The notes under the pieces: generated by a model
Database searches by the model: none
The model's input: only the letters and a program-made list of their open reading frames with translations
What the model was told of the DNA's origin: nothing
Shown here: piece after piece, positions 15,425-22,754 of the stretch
Numbering within the stretch: the first letter of the stretch is position 1
How the letters are laid out: every line of letters begins with the position of its first letter
Source of the DNA: Gluconacetobacter dulcium
Lineage (GTDB): Bacteria > Pseudomonadota > Alphaproteobacteria > Acetobacterales > Acetobacteraceae
Reading direction: 5' to 3'
Length of the DNA: 54,078 nt
Assembly: GCF_014174165.1 (NCBI RefSeq)
Contig: NZ_JABEQN010000029.1
Coordinates: 1-54,078, forward strand
Made by a program: the position numbers and the translations under genes

Positions 15425-15928
15425 TCAGCCCGTTCGGGACGATGAAATGATATCCAGCGCGCGGCAGATATATCGGCTGACAAGGGCGATGGACCGGCCC
15501 ATGCGCGCGGCGATTTCCTTTTGGGGAACGCCATGGAAGCGGTTGAGCACGAAGGCGGTTTTCATCGGTTCCGGCAGGGCCGCGATGGCCTTTTCGATCT
15601 CTTCCAGCTCGTGCCGGGCGAATAGCGTGCGTTCCGGCGAGGGGGTGTCGTCCTCGATCCAGAGAAGATCGTGGATGTCGCTCTGGACTTCCTCGCGCCG
15701 CCTGGCCTGCCGGGCGTGGTCGATCGCGAGGTTGGAGGCGAGGCGATAGAGGAAGGCGCGCGGATTGACGATCTCCGCCGCATTCTCGATGCGCCGGATC
15801 TTTTCGAACAGTGACTGCACGGCGTCCTCGGCCGCTTCCGGGTTGCCGACGATCCGCTGGATGACGTTGAGCAGTTTATGCCGTTCCGCGGAAATCAGGT
15901 CCGTCAAAACCGCGATGTTGTCCTGCAT
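15425..15928 (-). CDS. FecI-like ECF sigma factor
   Basis: 167 residues with region 2 (LLNVIQRIVGNPEAAEDAVQ SLFEKI, then FLYRLASNLAIDHARQ) and region 4 (ALPEPMKTAFVLNRFHGVPQ followed by KEIAARMGRS). Typical of iron-starvation sigma factors that act with a FecR protein. ATG at 15928 is preferred because a Fur-like box at 15971-15990 would otherwise fall inside the gene. It pairs with the fecR gene downstream and probably drives the FecA-like receptor at 16155, which is divergent. Confidence 0.92.
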   Translation of the reverse strand: MQDNIAVLTDLISAERHKLLNVIQRIVGNPEAAEDAVQSLFEKIRRIENAAEIVNPRAFLYRLASNLAIDHARQARRREEVQSDIHDLLWIEDDTPSPERTLFARHELEEIEKAIAALPEPMKTAFVLNRFHGVPQKEIAARMGRSIALVSRYICRALDIISSSRTG

Positions 15929-15970
15929 GACGCGCCGCCTGTCCGATGCTTCTCCCCGCCTCCTACCATT

Positions 15971-15990
15971 CATGAGAATGGTTCGCAAAT
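15971..15990 (-). promoter_or_regulatory. Fur-like box upstream of fecI
   Basis: The plus strand reads CATGAGAATGGTTCGCAAAT, close to the AATGAGAAT-N-ATTCTCATT pattern of Fur sites, 43 bases upstream of the sigma-factor start. It would make the sigma factor iron-repressed. Confidence 0.5.
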
Positions 15991-16154
15991 CCATGAGTGT
16001 GACTGTTGTTCCGTTCGGAAGACGACGCCATCGGGCTCTTTCCCCGAGGGAACGGCAAAAAAAGAGCGCAGCAGGTGTAGAGAGCGGCGCCGCTCCGTCG
16101 TCATAGGTCTGTAGTTCTTAAGAATACGTTTCATTTTCAGCGGGGAAAGTTTCG

Positions 16155-18629
16155 GTGACAGTCCATAGGTGCCATCGCGGAGTCAGGTCATTCTCGCGGC
16201 TTTACGCCATTGCCCTGCTGATGGGTTCTTGCCTTGCGGGGCCGGGCGCTCGCGCGGCCGAGGGGCAAATCATCCCCACGGTTCCCTCGGCGACGATCCG
16301 GCATTTCTCGATCCCGGCCCAGCCTCTGCGCGGCGCCTTGCAGGCGTATTTTCGGCAATCCGGCGTTCAGGTGGCCTATCCGACGTCCGATGCGGGGGCT
16401 GTTCGCAGCGTCGCCGTGACGGGCGATTTCACGCCTCAGGAGGGACTGTCCCGCCTGCTGGCCGGCACGGGCCTGACATACCGTTTCACGAGCCCGAACA
16501 GCGTGACGCTCGGTAAAGCGGCCTCTGCCATCCTGCTCGGTCCGGTGCGCGTTGGCGGCACGGCACGCTTGTCCGGCGGGGATGCGCAATCGGCTTACGG
16601 CCCTGGCGTCGGTTTTGTCGCGACCCGCAGCGCCTCCGCCACCCGGACCGATACACCGCTGATCGAGGTGCCGAAGTCGGTCTATGTCGTCACGCGCAAG
16701 CAGATGGATGATCTGCAACCGCTCACGATCGGCGCGGCGTTGCGTTATACGCCGGGTATCGTCAGCTTGAGCGCCAATGACAGTACGCCTTCCGCCAGCC
16801 TGTTCCAGCCGGTGCATCAGCGTGGCTTCGAATCCTACACATTCGTGGATGGGTTGCTGAATGGAACGTCCGTCAGCGATCCATTCTTTCTGGACCGGAT
16901 CGAAGCTTTGAGCGGTCCGTCATCAGTCATGTACGGGCAGGCCAATCCCGGCGGTCTCATCAACATGACGCTCAAACGCCCGACCGAAAAGGCTCAGGGG
17001 CAGGCGAATGCAGGCTTTGGCAATTACGGGCGTTACGAAGGGCAAGTCGATTTCAGCGGCCCACTCAATAAGAGCCGGACATTGCTTTATCGCCTTATTG
17101 GAGTGGGTATTACCCAGGGATCGCAGATAGATTACAATCACTACAAGCGGCTGGCTGCTCAGGGTGATATCGAATGGAAGATTGATAAAAAGACTGATCT
17201 CACCATCATCGGACAGTTTTCCTATGATCCGGAGTCACTCGACCCATGGATTGGCGTTCCTGCATATGGCAGCTTGATCAAAGCCAATTTTGGTCGCCTT
17301 CCGGTATCGAGATATTACGGAGATCCGTCTTTTAATTATAACTGGAATCGAGAATACATGGTTGAAGCGATTTTCCACCATGAATTTACGCGAAATCTTC
17401 AGTTTAATTCGACCGCACGTTTCGATGCGCAGAGTAACGGGGGGTGTGGTCTCTGGCTTAATAACGTCGACCAAACTACCGAGACGATCAGTCGATCTGC
17501 ATTTTGTAATAGCTCGATCAAGGGACGTTCATCTCAGATGACGGCCAATCTTGGCTATGAGTTAAAAACAGGACCGATTTCGCACGCTCTCCTCGTTGGC
17601 GTCGATTATCGCGCACAATGGTCGGACGGTTACTGGGGGTTCGACTTTGCGACAGTCCCAGATGCAAGCATTCTCCACCCGGTTTATGGACAGTATACAT
17701 TCTCGGACTACAATGATTATGGGAAAGGGAAGTCTACGTGGGCAAAGTATAACTACTGGCAGGACGGTATCTATTTTCAGGATCAGATCAAGTGGCGCCG
17801 TTTCTACGTAACGCTCGCCGGGCGTCAGGACTGGAACGGATATGGCGCTCTTTTTAACCGGCCGTTTACATGGAATGCAGGGATAAACTATGTTTCCAGC
17901 ATCGGTCTTGCACCGTATTTCAATTACGCGAAATCATTCATGCCCCAGATCGGGAATGTTTATAGAAGCGGTAATATTGTGCAGCCTGATCCGTTGAACG
18001 GACATCAGTGGGAAGGCGGACTGAAATACCAGATTCCGCATACCCAGTCCCTTCTGACCGCTGCATATTATGATCTGTCCGAAAACAATGTGCTTGTGAG
18101 CAATCCGGATTTTCCAAGATATAGCAGTGAAGTCGGTCAGGTAAAATCCAAGGGTGTCGAACTTTCGGCCCATGCCAACCTGGCGCAGGGTCTGGACCTG
18201 ATTTTGAACTACACGTGGAACCGGGTTTATAATTCACGCACGAATCTGACCGGGCAGACGATCGGAGGCGAAACGGTTTCGCTGCTTGGCAAGCGACACG
18301 CGCAGCAGCCGACGAACATGGCCTCCGGATTTATCGACTATCGTTTCCCCAAAGGGATCGCGCCGGGTCTGTCGATCAATTTTGGCGTTCGCTATCAGGG
18401 CCGGAGCTGGGCGGATCAGGCCAACTCCTTCCGTAATCCCGCTTATGTTCTGTTCGATACGGGTTTCAGTTGGGACGCGGGGCAGGTGTTTTCTTCCATG
18501 AAAGGACTGAACATCAGACTGAGCATGAACAATGTTGCTAACAAGATCTACGTCCAGTGTAATTCTACCGACCTCTGTTATTACGGTGATAAACGTGTTG
18601 CATATGGTACAATCGGTTATCATTTTTGA
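16155..18629 (+). CDS. TonB-dependent siderophore receptor with STN signalling domain (FecA-like)
   Basis: 824 residues: signal peptide (SRLYAIALLMGSCLAGPGAR, ending near AAE), STN domain (about 48-118; IRHFSIPAQPLRGALQAYFR), plug (about 165-275; PLIEVPKSVYVVTRKQMDDL; EALSGPSSVMYGQANPGGLI) and barrel ending in YHF. The STN domain is what contacts a FecR protein, so this is a transducer-type receptor matched to the divergent fecI-fecR pair. GTG start at 16155 has GGGGAAAG upstream. Late motifs such as QCNSTDLCYYGDKR and RVAYGTIGYHF are shared with the receptor at 33.6 kb (CMAYASYGQAFCYYGERR), typical of hydroxamate-type receptors. Confidence 0.93.
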   Translation: MTVHRCHRGVRSFSRLYAIALLMGSCLAGPGARAAEGQIIPTVPSATIRHFSIPAQPLRGALQAYFRQSGVQVAYPTSDAGAVRSVAVTGDFTPQEGLSRLLAGTGLTYRFTSPNSVTLGKAASAILLGPVRVGGTARLSGGDAQSAYGPGVGFVATRSASATRTDTPLIEVPKSVYVVTRKQMDDLQPLTIGAALRYTPGIVSLSANDSTPSASLFQPVHQRGFESYTFVDGLLNGTSVSDPFFLDRIEALSGPSSVMYGQANPGGLINMTLKRPTEKAQGQANAGFGNYGRYEGQVDFSGPLNKSRTLLYRLIGVGITQGSQIDYNHYKRLAAQGDIEWKIDKKTDLTIIGQFSYDPESLDPWIGVPAYGSLIKANFGRLPVSRYYGDPSFNYNWNREYMVEAIFHHEFTRNLQFNSTARFDAQSNGGCGLWLNNVDQTTETISRSAFCNSSIKGRSSQMTANLGYELKTGPISHALLVGVDYRAQWSDGYWGFDFATVPDASILHPVYGQYTFSDYNDYGKGKSTWAKYNYWQDGIYFQDQIKWRRFYVTLAGRQDWNGYGALFNRPFTWNAGINYVSSIGLAPYFNYAKSFMPQIGNVYRSGNIVQPDPLNGHQWEGGLKYQIPHTQSLLTAAYYDLSENNVLVSNPDFPRYSSEVGQVKSKGVELSAHANLAQGLDLILNYTWNRVYNSRTNLTGQTIGGETVSLLGKRHAQQPTNMASGFIDYRFPKGIAPGLSINFGVRYQGRSWADQANSFRNPAYVLFDTGFSWDAGQVFSSMKGLNIRLSMNNVANKIYVQCNSTDLCYYGDKRVAYGTIGYHF

Positions 18630-18700
18630 GGAACGAAGGCCCATTGGAGCGATTTTCCAGTGCGGCCCGCATACCGGCTTGCCCTGGAAGATTTCTGTGA

Positions 18701-18742
18701 GAGCCTGACCTAAAATGCGCTCTGGTGGCGTGTCCTTCGCGC
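18701..18742 (+). mobile_element. MITE copy C, one end only
   Basis: GAGCCTGACC-T-AAAATGCG and the next 22 bases match the right arm of copy A read in reverse; similarity stops near 18742. TGA precedes the end, as for copy B. The other end is missing, so this is a truncated copy. Confidence 0.65.
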
Positions 18743-18987
18743 AAGTTCATTATCCCCGATCTCAACGCGGTGCATCCGGTCGAGATGAGGGCTTTCTCGG
18801 CTGTCGCGCCGACGTTAGGCGTCGGATACCGGATGATCCGGGAGCGGGATACGCTCGTGACGGTCCGTGCGGCGAGGCTGTTCGGCTGTTCGGCGGTCCA
18901 GCGGTCCAGCGGTCTGTCGGTGAGAGGGTGTCGCAGGACCGCCTTCGAAGCTGCACGGGTGAGATGCTGCGTTTTCGGCCGCGGTTT
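18743..18987. other. Intergenic region with short tandem 8-mers, no gene seen
   Basis: Between the MITE fragment and the convergent MRJP-like gene. It contains five adjacent 8-base units of the form GTTCGGCx/GTCCAGCG/GTCTGTCG around 18880-18920. I see no supported coding frame; it may be remnant sequence left of a rearrangement. Confidence 0.4.
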
Positions 18988-20133
18988 TCAGGGGAGACGG
19001 ATGCGGGCGAGGAGCCAGGGGCGTTCCTGCCGGTCCTGGCCGTTGTGGAAGACCGGCAGGCGGGACCATTGGCCGATCGTCAGCCATAATGTGTCGCCGT
19101 GCAGTGCCAGGCCGTCCGGGGCGATCAGGCGCGGGTCGTGGGCGACCATCGACAAGGTGCCGTCGGTCGCGCGGTGCAGGATGGCGTGGCGCTCCAGCTC
19201 CGTCAGGTAGAGGCTGCCGTCCGGGGCGGTGGCCATGCCGTCCACCACCCCGGTCTCGCCTTCATCATGCACCCCGGCCGCCAGGGCCGCCGGGGTGGCG
19301 CGGGGGTCGCCGAGAAGGGCGGTGGGGGCGCTGTAGAGCCGGCGGCTGGACAGGGGTTGCCAGTAGAGCACGCTGCTGTCGGGGCTGATGGCGATGCCGT
19401 CGGCGCCGCCCTGGCCCATGGCGGGGTGGACCAGGTCGAAGCGGTGCATCTGGCCGTCGACCTCCATCGCGAAGCCCGGTGTCGCACGGGTGGAGATGTC
19501 GGCATCGAGGATGCGCCGGGCGGTCCCGCTGGCCAGATCGACGACGACGATCGCCGGGTGGTCGGCCATGGAGGTATCGGTGATGAAGGCGAGGCCCGCG
19601 CGGCCGTGCGTGAGGTCGATCCGCACGTCGTTGACGTGGCTGTCCGGACGGATCGCGGGCGCGTGCAGCGGCAGGATTCTGACCCCCTCGCCGCCCGGTG
19701 TGGGGTCGACCATGACGAGGGCCGGTCTGGGGGGGGCGGAGGAGCCGGCGACCGTGCCCTCGTCGACGATCCAGATCCGTCCGCGTGTGTCCAGCGTCAT
19801 GCCCAGCGGGGAGATCAGCCGGGCCTGGGTGGCGGCGTCGGGGTAGGGAGTCAGGTCGGGGCGGCCGTCCGCGTGGGGCGTCAGGCGTGCGAGCCTGGGG
19901 CCGGAATGGTCCTGCGCGCTGCGGGGAAAGCCGAGGATCACGCTGCCATCGGGCAGGACGACGATGCCAGAGGGTTGCATGTCGGCAAAGCGCGCCGCGA
20001 TGGTTACGTTGCCCGAAGGGGCGGCGCCATGATCCACGCTGTCGGCCGCGCGGGCGTGCCATGGTGCCAGTGCCAGCGCCAGGACCGTGCAGAGGGCGAG
20101 TGCCGCGCCGGTTGTCTTGCCATTCTGTCGCAT
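18988..20133 (-). CDS. Exported SMP-30/major-royal-jelly-protein-like beta-propeller protein
   Basis: 381 residues with a clear signal peptide (MRQNGKTTGAALALCTVLAL then ALAPWHARA). The mature part has propeller-type repeats: PSGIVVLPDGSVILGFPR, SPLGMTLDTRGRIWIVDEG, DSHVNDVRIDLTHGRAGLAF, GADGIAISPDSSVLYWQPLS, VDGMATAPDGSLYLTELE, IAPDGLALHGDTLWLTIGQW. The N-V-R-I/D and YWQPLSSRRLY segments are characteristic of MRJP/yellow-type bacterial proteins. Periplasmic sugar-lactone hydrolysis is possible but unproven. ATG 20133 has GGGAG upstream; an earlier ATG at 20154 is the alternative. It would fit a periplasmic sugar-oxidation lifestyle. Confidence 0.85.
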   Translation of the reverse strand: MRQNGKTTGAALALCTVLALALAPWHARAADSVDHGAAPSGNVTIAARFADMQPSGIVVLPDGSVILGFPRSAQDHSGPRLARLTPHADGRPDLTPYPDAATQARLISPLGMTLDTRGRIWIVDEGTVAGSSAPPRPALVMVDPTPGGEGVRILPLHAPAIRPDSHVNDVRIDLTHGRAGLAFITDTSMADHPAIVVVDLASGTARRILDADISTRATPGFAMEVDGQMHRFDLVHPAMGQGGADGIAISPDSSVLYWQPLSSRRLYSAPTALLGDPRATPAALAAGVHDEGETGVVDGMATAPDGSLYLTELERHAILHRATDGTLSMVAHDPRLIAPDGLALHGDTLWLTIGQWSRLPVFHNGQDRQERPWLLARIRLP

Positions 20134-20366
20134 CTTCGCTCCCGCCTGCATCATATTTTCCCGTTGTCCGTAGCATTCCAGGTTCTTACGCGCGATCATG
20201 GGGATCGGGATCGTGTAAAACGTGATTGACGTACAATTGATAACGCGTAACGGGGGCGGCCGCAGCTTTAAATTTTGTGTCATGTCTTGATCTTGGACAT
20301 TCGGACCCCGGCTATGCATAGCTGGGAAACCTGATTGACTGCACCCCTCAGTTTTCGGAGCGCCGA

Positions 20367-21224
20367 ATGAGTGACAAGAACTTCCTGAGTATTCTGACGG
20401 GATCTTTCTCCACGCCGTGTGCCGACAATCCGACGGTCGCCATGATCGAGGCGGCGTACCGGCATCATGCCATCGACGCCCGCTACATTAATTGCGATGT
20501 GACATCCGGCAATCTCGGCGATGCCGTGCGGGGCGCGAAGGCAATGGAATGGGTCGGGTTCAATTGCTCGCTGCCGCACAAGGTCGCGGTGATCGAGCAT
20601 CTGGACGCGCTGTCGGACGCCGCGAAGATTATCGGCGCGGTCAATTGCGTGACGATCCGCGATGGCCGGCTGACCGGTGATAATACGGATGGGAAGGGCT
20701 TCCTGGCCTCGCTTAAAGAGGTGACCGACCCGCGCGGCAAGGCGATCCTGCTGCTGGGGGCGGGGGGTGCCGCCCGCGCGATTGCCGTGGAACTGGGGTT
20801 GGCCGGTGCCGCGCATATCACGATCGTCAATCGCAATGTCGCGCAGGCCGAAACCATCGCGGCGCTGGTGCGCGACAATACCGGGAGCGACGCATCGGCC
20901 GTGGCGTGGGACGGTGCGGTGACGGTTTCCGACGGCATTGACATCGTTATCAATGCTACCCCTGTGGGGTTGGGCGACGGGGAGGCGATGCCGGCGATCG
21001 CGCTGGATAGCCTGAAGAAAGGGCAGGTGGTTGCCGACGTGATTCCCAATCCGCCCAGGACGCGCCTTCTGCGCGAGGCGCGGGCGCGGGGCTGTACGCC
21101 GCTGGATGGCCTGGGTATGCTCGTCAATCAGGGGGTGATCTGCGTTGAATTATGGCTGGGGAAAACGGTTGATGCGGCCGTCATGAAACGTGCGCTTCAG
21201 GATATTTTCGGCGACGCCGGGTGA
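20367..21224 (+). CDS. Shikimate 5-dehydrogenase-like NAD(P)-dependent oxidoreductase (AroE family, variant)
   Basis: 285 residues. The catalytic Lys is in GFNCSLPHK (family GxNVTxPxK), the catalytic Asp in NTDG, the nucleotide-binding loop is LLGAGGAARAI followed by NRN, and the late NATPVGL motif is present. The substrate-binding opening is unusual: TGSFSTPCADNP replaces GxPxxHSxSP, so the usual pair of carboxylate-binding serines is altered. It may act on quinate, shikimate or a related compound rather than in aromatic biosynthesis. Stand-alone gene, divergent from the MRJP-like gene. Confidence 0.85.
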   Translation: MSDKNFLSILTGSFSTPCADNPTVAMIEAAYRHHAIDARYINCDVTSGNLGDAVRGAKAMEWVGFNCSLPHKVAVIEHLDALSDAAKIIGAVNCVTIRDGRLTGDNTDGKGFLASLKEVTDPRGKAILLLGAGGAARAIAVELGLAGAAHITIVNRNVAQAETIAALVRDNTGSDASAVAWDGAVTVSDGIDIVINATPVGLGDGEAMPAIALDSLKKGQVVADVIPNPPRTRLLREARARGCTPLDGLGMLVNQGVICVELWLGKTVDAAVMKRALQDIFGDAG

Positions 21225-21368
21225 TGTGGCTGGCGGCGGCGGCTGTCGGCTCGCCGCCGGAACGCATTTTCGGCCGATTTGTCCGTTTTCGACCGTGGGG
21301 CGGTTGTCGTGGCGTTTGCGCCATTTTTCGGCGTGTCGGATTCTTTCGGTTGATGGGGAAGGGCTGTC

Positions 21369-22088
21369 ATGCGCTATTCCCTCTTCCCTTCCTGGGTATT
21401 TTGCCGCCATCAAGCGGGTGGTCGATCAGCGCAAGGAAAGCCTCCCCTGCTTCAGCATCTGGATAGCCTGCTGCATCATTATGGTTACGGCATCGTGACC
21501 CTGGCCGTTCTGCTGGAGAGCATGGGCGTTCCCATTCCGGCCGAGACCTGCATCATTACGGCGTCGCTTTACTGCCTCAAGACGCATCATCTGGCCATCC
21601 AGGGGGTGGCGCTGGCGGCGATCGCCGGGGCCATCATCGGTGATAATTTCGGCTATATGATCGGGCGGCATTTCGGCATGCCATTGCTCGAAAAACATGG
21701 TGCGCGCATCGGCCTGACCCGCGAACGGCTGATTCTCGGGCGCTATCTGTTCAGCCGTCATGGCAGCGCCATCGTCTTTCTGGGCCGTTTCGTCTCGCTT
21801 CTGCGCGTGTTCGTGGCGCTGCTGGCCGGGGCCTGCAACATGCGCTGGCGCCGCTTCATGCTCTTCAATACGCTGGGGGGCACATGCTGGGCGGGTGGCT
21901 ATGCGCTGGGCACCTACATGCTCGGCCGCAAGATTTCGCAGGTTTCCGGGCCGACGGGCATTGCCATTGGCATTGTGACGCTGATCGGTCTGGTTGGTTC
22001 GGGTCTCTTCCTCAGGAAGAACGAACAGAGGCTGACGCAGCAGGCGATGAAGGACGCAGCGGAACTCTCGGCTTATCCGGGGACCTGA
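21369..22088 (+). CDS. DedA-family inner-membrane protein
   Basis: 239 residues with family motifs: LLESMGVPIPAE (membrane re-entrant region with the acidic residue), GAIIGDNFGYMIGRHFG, and FLGRFVSLLRVFVALLAGAC followed by NMRWRRFMLFNTLGG. DedA/SNARE-associated proteins act in phospholipid transport and membrane homeostasis. In the F.GRF....R motif the usual Pro is replaced (GRFVSLLR). The ATG at 21369 is the first in frame; the conserved part starts about 30 residues later, so the true start may be further in. Confidence 0.88.
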   Translation: MRYSLFPSWVFCRHQAGGRSAQGKPPLLQHLDSLLHHYGYGIVTLAVLLESMGVPIPAETCIITASLYCLKTHHLAIQGVALAAIAGAIIGDNFGYMIGRHFGMPLLEKHGARIGLTRERLILGRYLFSRHGSAIVFLGRFVSLLRVFVALLAGACNMRWRRFMLFNTLGGTCWAGGYALGTYMLGRKISQVSGPTGIAIGIVTLIGLVGSGLFLRKNEQRLTQQAMKDAAELSAYPGT

Positions 22089-22112
22089 TCGGTCGGGCGG
22101 GTCGGGGGTGTC

Positions 22113-22234
22113 TCTTCTTTTTCTGAAGAAAAAGAAGCAAAAAGACTTTTAATCGTTCAGGGCCATCGCGTGTTCCCAGCACAAAATTCCTGAACGAATC
22201 AAAGTTTTTTGGTTCTTTTTTTCAAAAAAGAACG
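22113..22234. repeat. Dispersed AT-hairpin intergenic repeat, copy 1
   Basis: Starts with hairpin CTTCTTTTTCTGAAGAAAAAGAAG-like sequence (stem CTTCTTTTTC/GAAAAAGAAG, loop TGAA) and ends with GTTCTTTTTT/AAAAAAGAAC; an inner CGTTCAGG/CCTGAACG pair lies between. Nearly the same element is at 45239-45359, and a partial copy at 39652-39685. It follows dedA and can terminate transcription from either side. Confidence 0.75.
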
Positions 22235-22316
22235 AAGACGGTCACGGTTGCGCACCGCGTTTCCATGATTGCAATTTATTTTGAACTATTCAGTTATATT
22301 CGTCTCTTTTGTCAAT

Positions 22317-22347
22317 GAACCCGACAGATCCTGAAGCGTTCGGGTTC
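22317..22347 (+). promoter_or_regulatory. Attenuator-like hairpin in the sldBA leader
   Basis: GAACCCGA (22317-22324) pairs with TCGGGTTC (22340-22347), followed by TGTTTT and, 8 bases later, the GGAG ribosome site of sldB. Position between promoter and ribosome site suggests a terminator or a translation-affecting element for the polyol dehydrogenase operon. Confidence 0.4.
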
Positions 22348-22370
22348 TGTTTTGTGTGGAGCATTGTCGA

Positions 22371-22754
22371 ATGACAGGTTTATACAGGCCCCGAAGGGCC
22401 GCTGAATGGGCGACGTGCGCGGTTGCGGTACTGCTCGTTCTTCTTGGGCTTCCCCTGTTGATCATGGGCGCTGAACTGGCCCTGCTCGGGGGCTCGTTTT
22501 ACTATGTCCTGGCGGGTGCCGCGATTATTGCCGGCGGCGTTCTCATGCTGATGGGGTCGGTTTCCGGGGCGCTGCTGTATCTGCTGGCGTGGCTGCTGAC
22601 CTGGCCGTGGGCGTTGTGGGAAGTCGGGTTCGATGGCTGGGGGCTGCTGCCGCGCCTGCTGGGGCCGACGCTGATTGCCGTGCTGGTGGTGCTGACCATT
22701 CCCGTTCTGCGTCGCGCGCAGAAAACATCGTTGGTGCGGAAGGGGATTGCGTGA
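22371..22754 (+). CDS. sldB: PQQ-dependent polyol (glycerol/sorbitol/arabitol) dehydrogenase, membrane subunit
   Basis: 127 residues, essentially the length of SldB (126), with four hydrophobic segments and the motif LTWPWALWEVGFDGWGLLPR, which resembles the N-terminal membrane part of membrane glucose dehydrogenase. It anchors the catalytic subunit in the inner membrane on the periplasmic side and likely forms the ubiquinone contact. ATG at 22371 has GGAG upstream. Its stop overlaps the sldA start (TGATG). Confidence 0.88.
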   Translation: MTGLYRPRRAAEWATCAVAVLLVLLGLPLLIMGAELALLGGSFYYVLAGAAIIAGGVLMLMGSVSGALLYLLAWLLTWPWALWEVGFDGWGLLPRLLGPTLIAVLVVLTIPVLRRAQKTSLVRKGIA

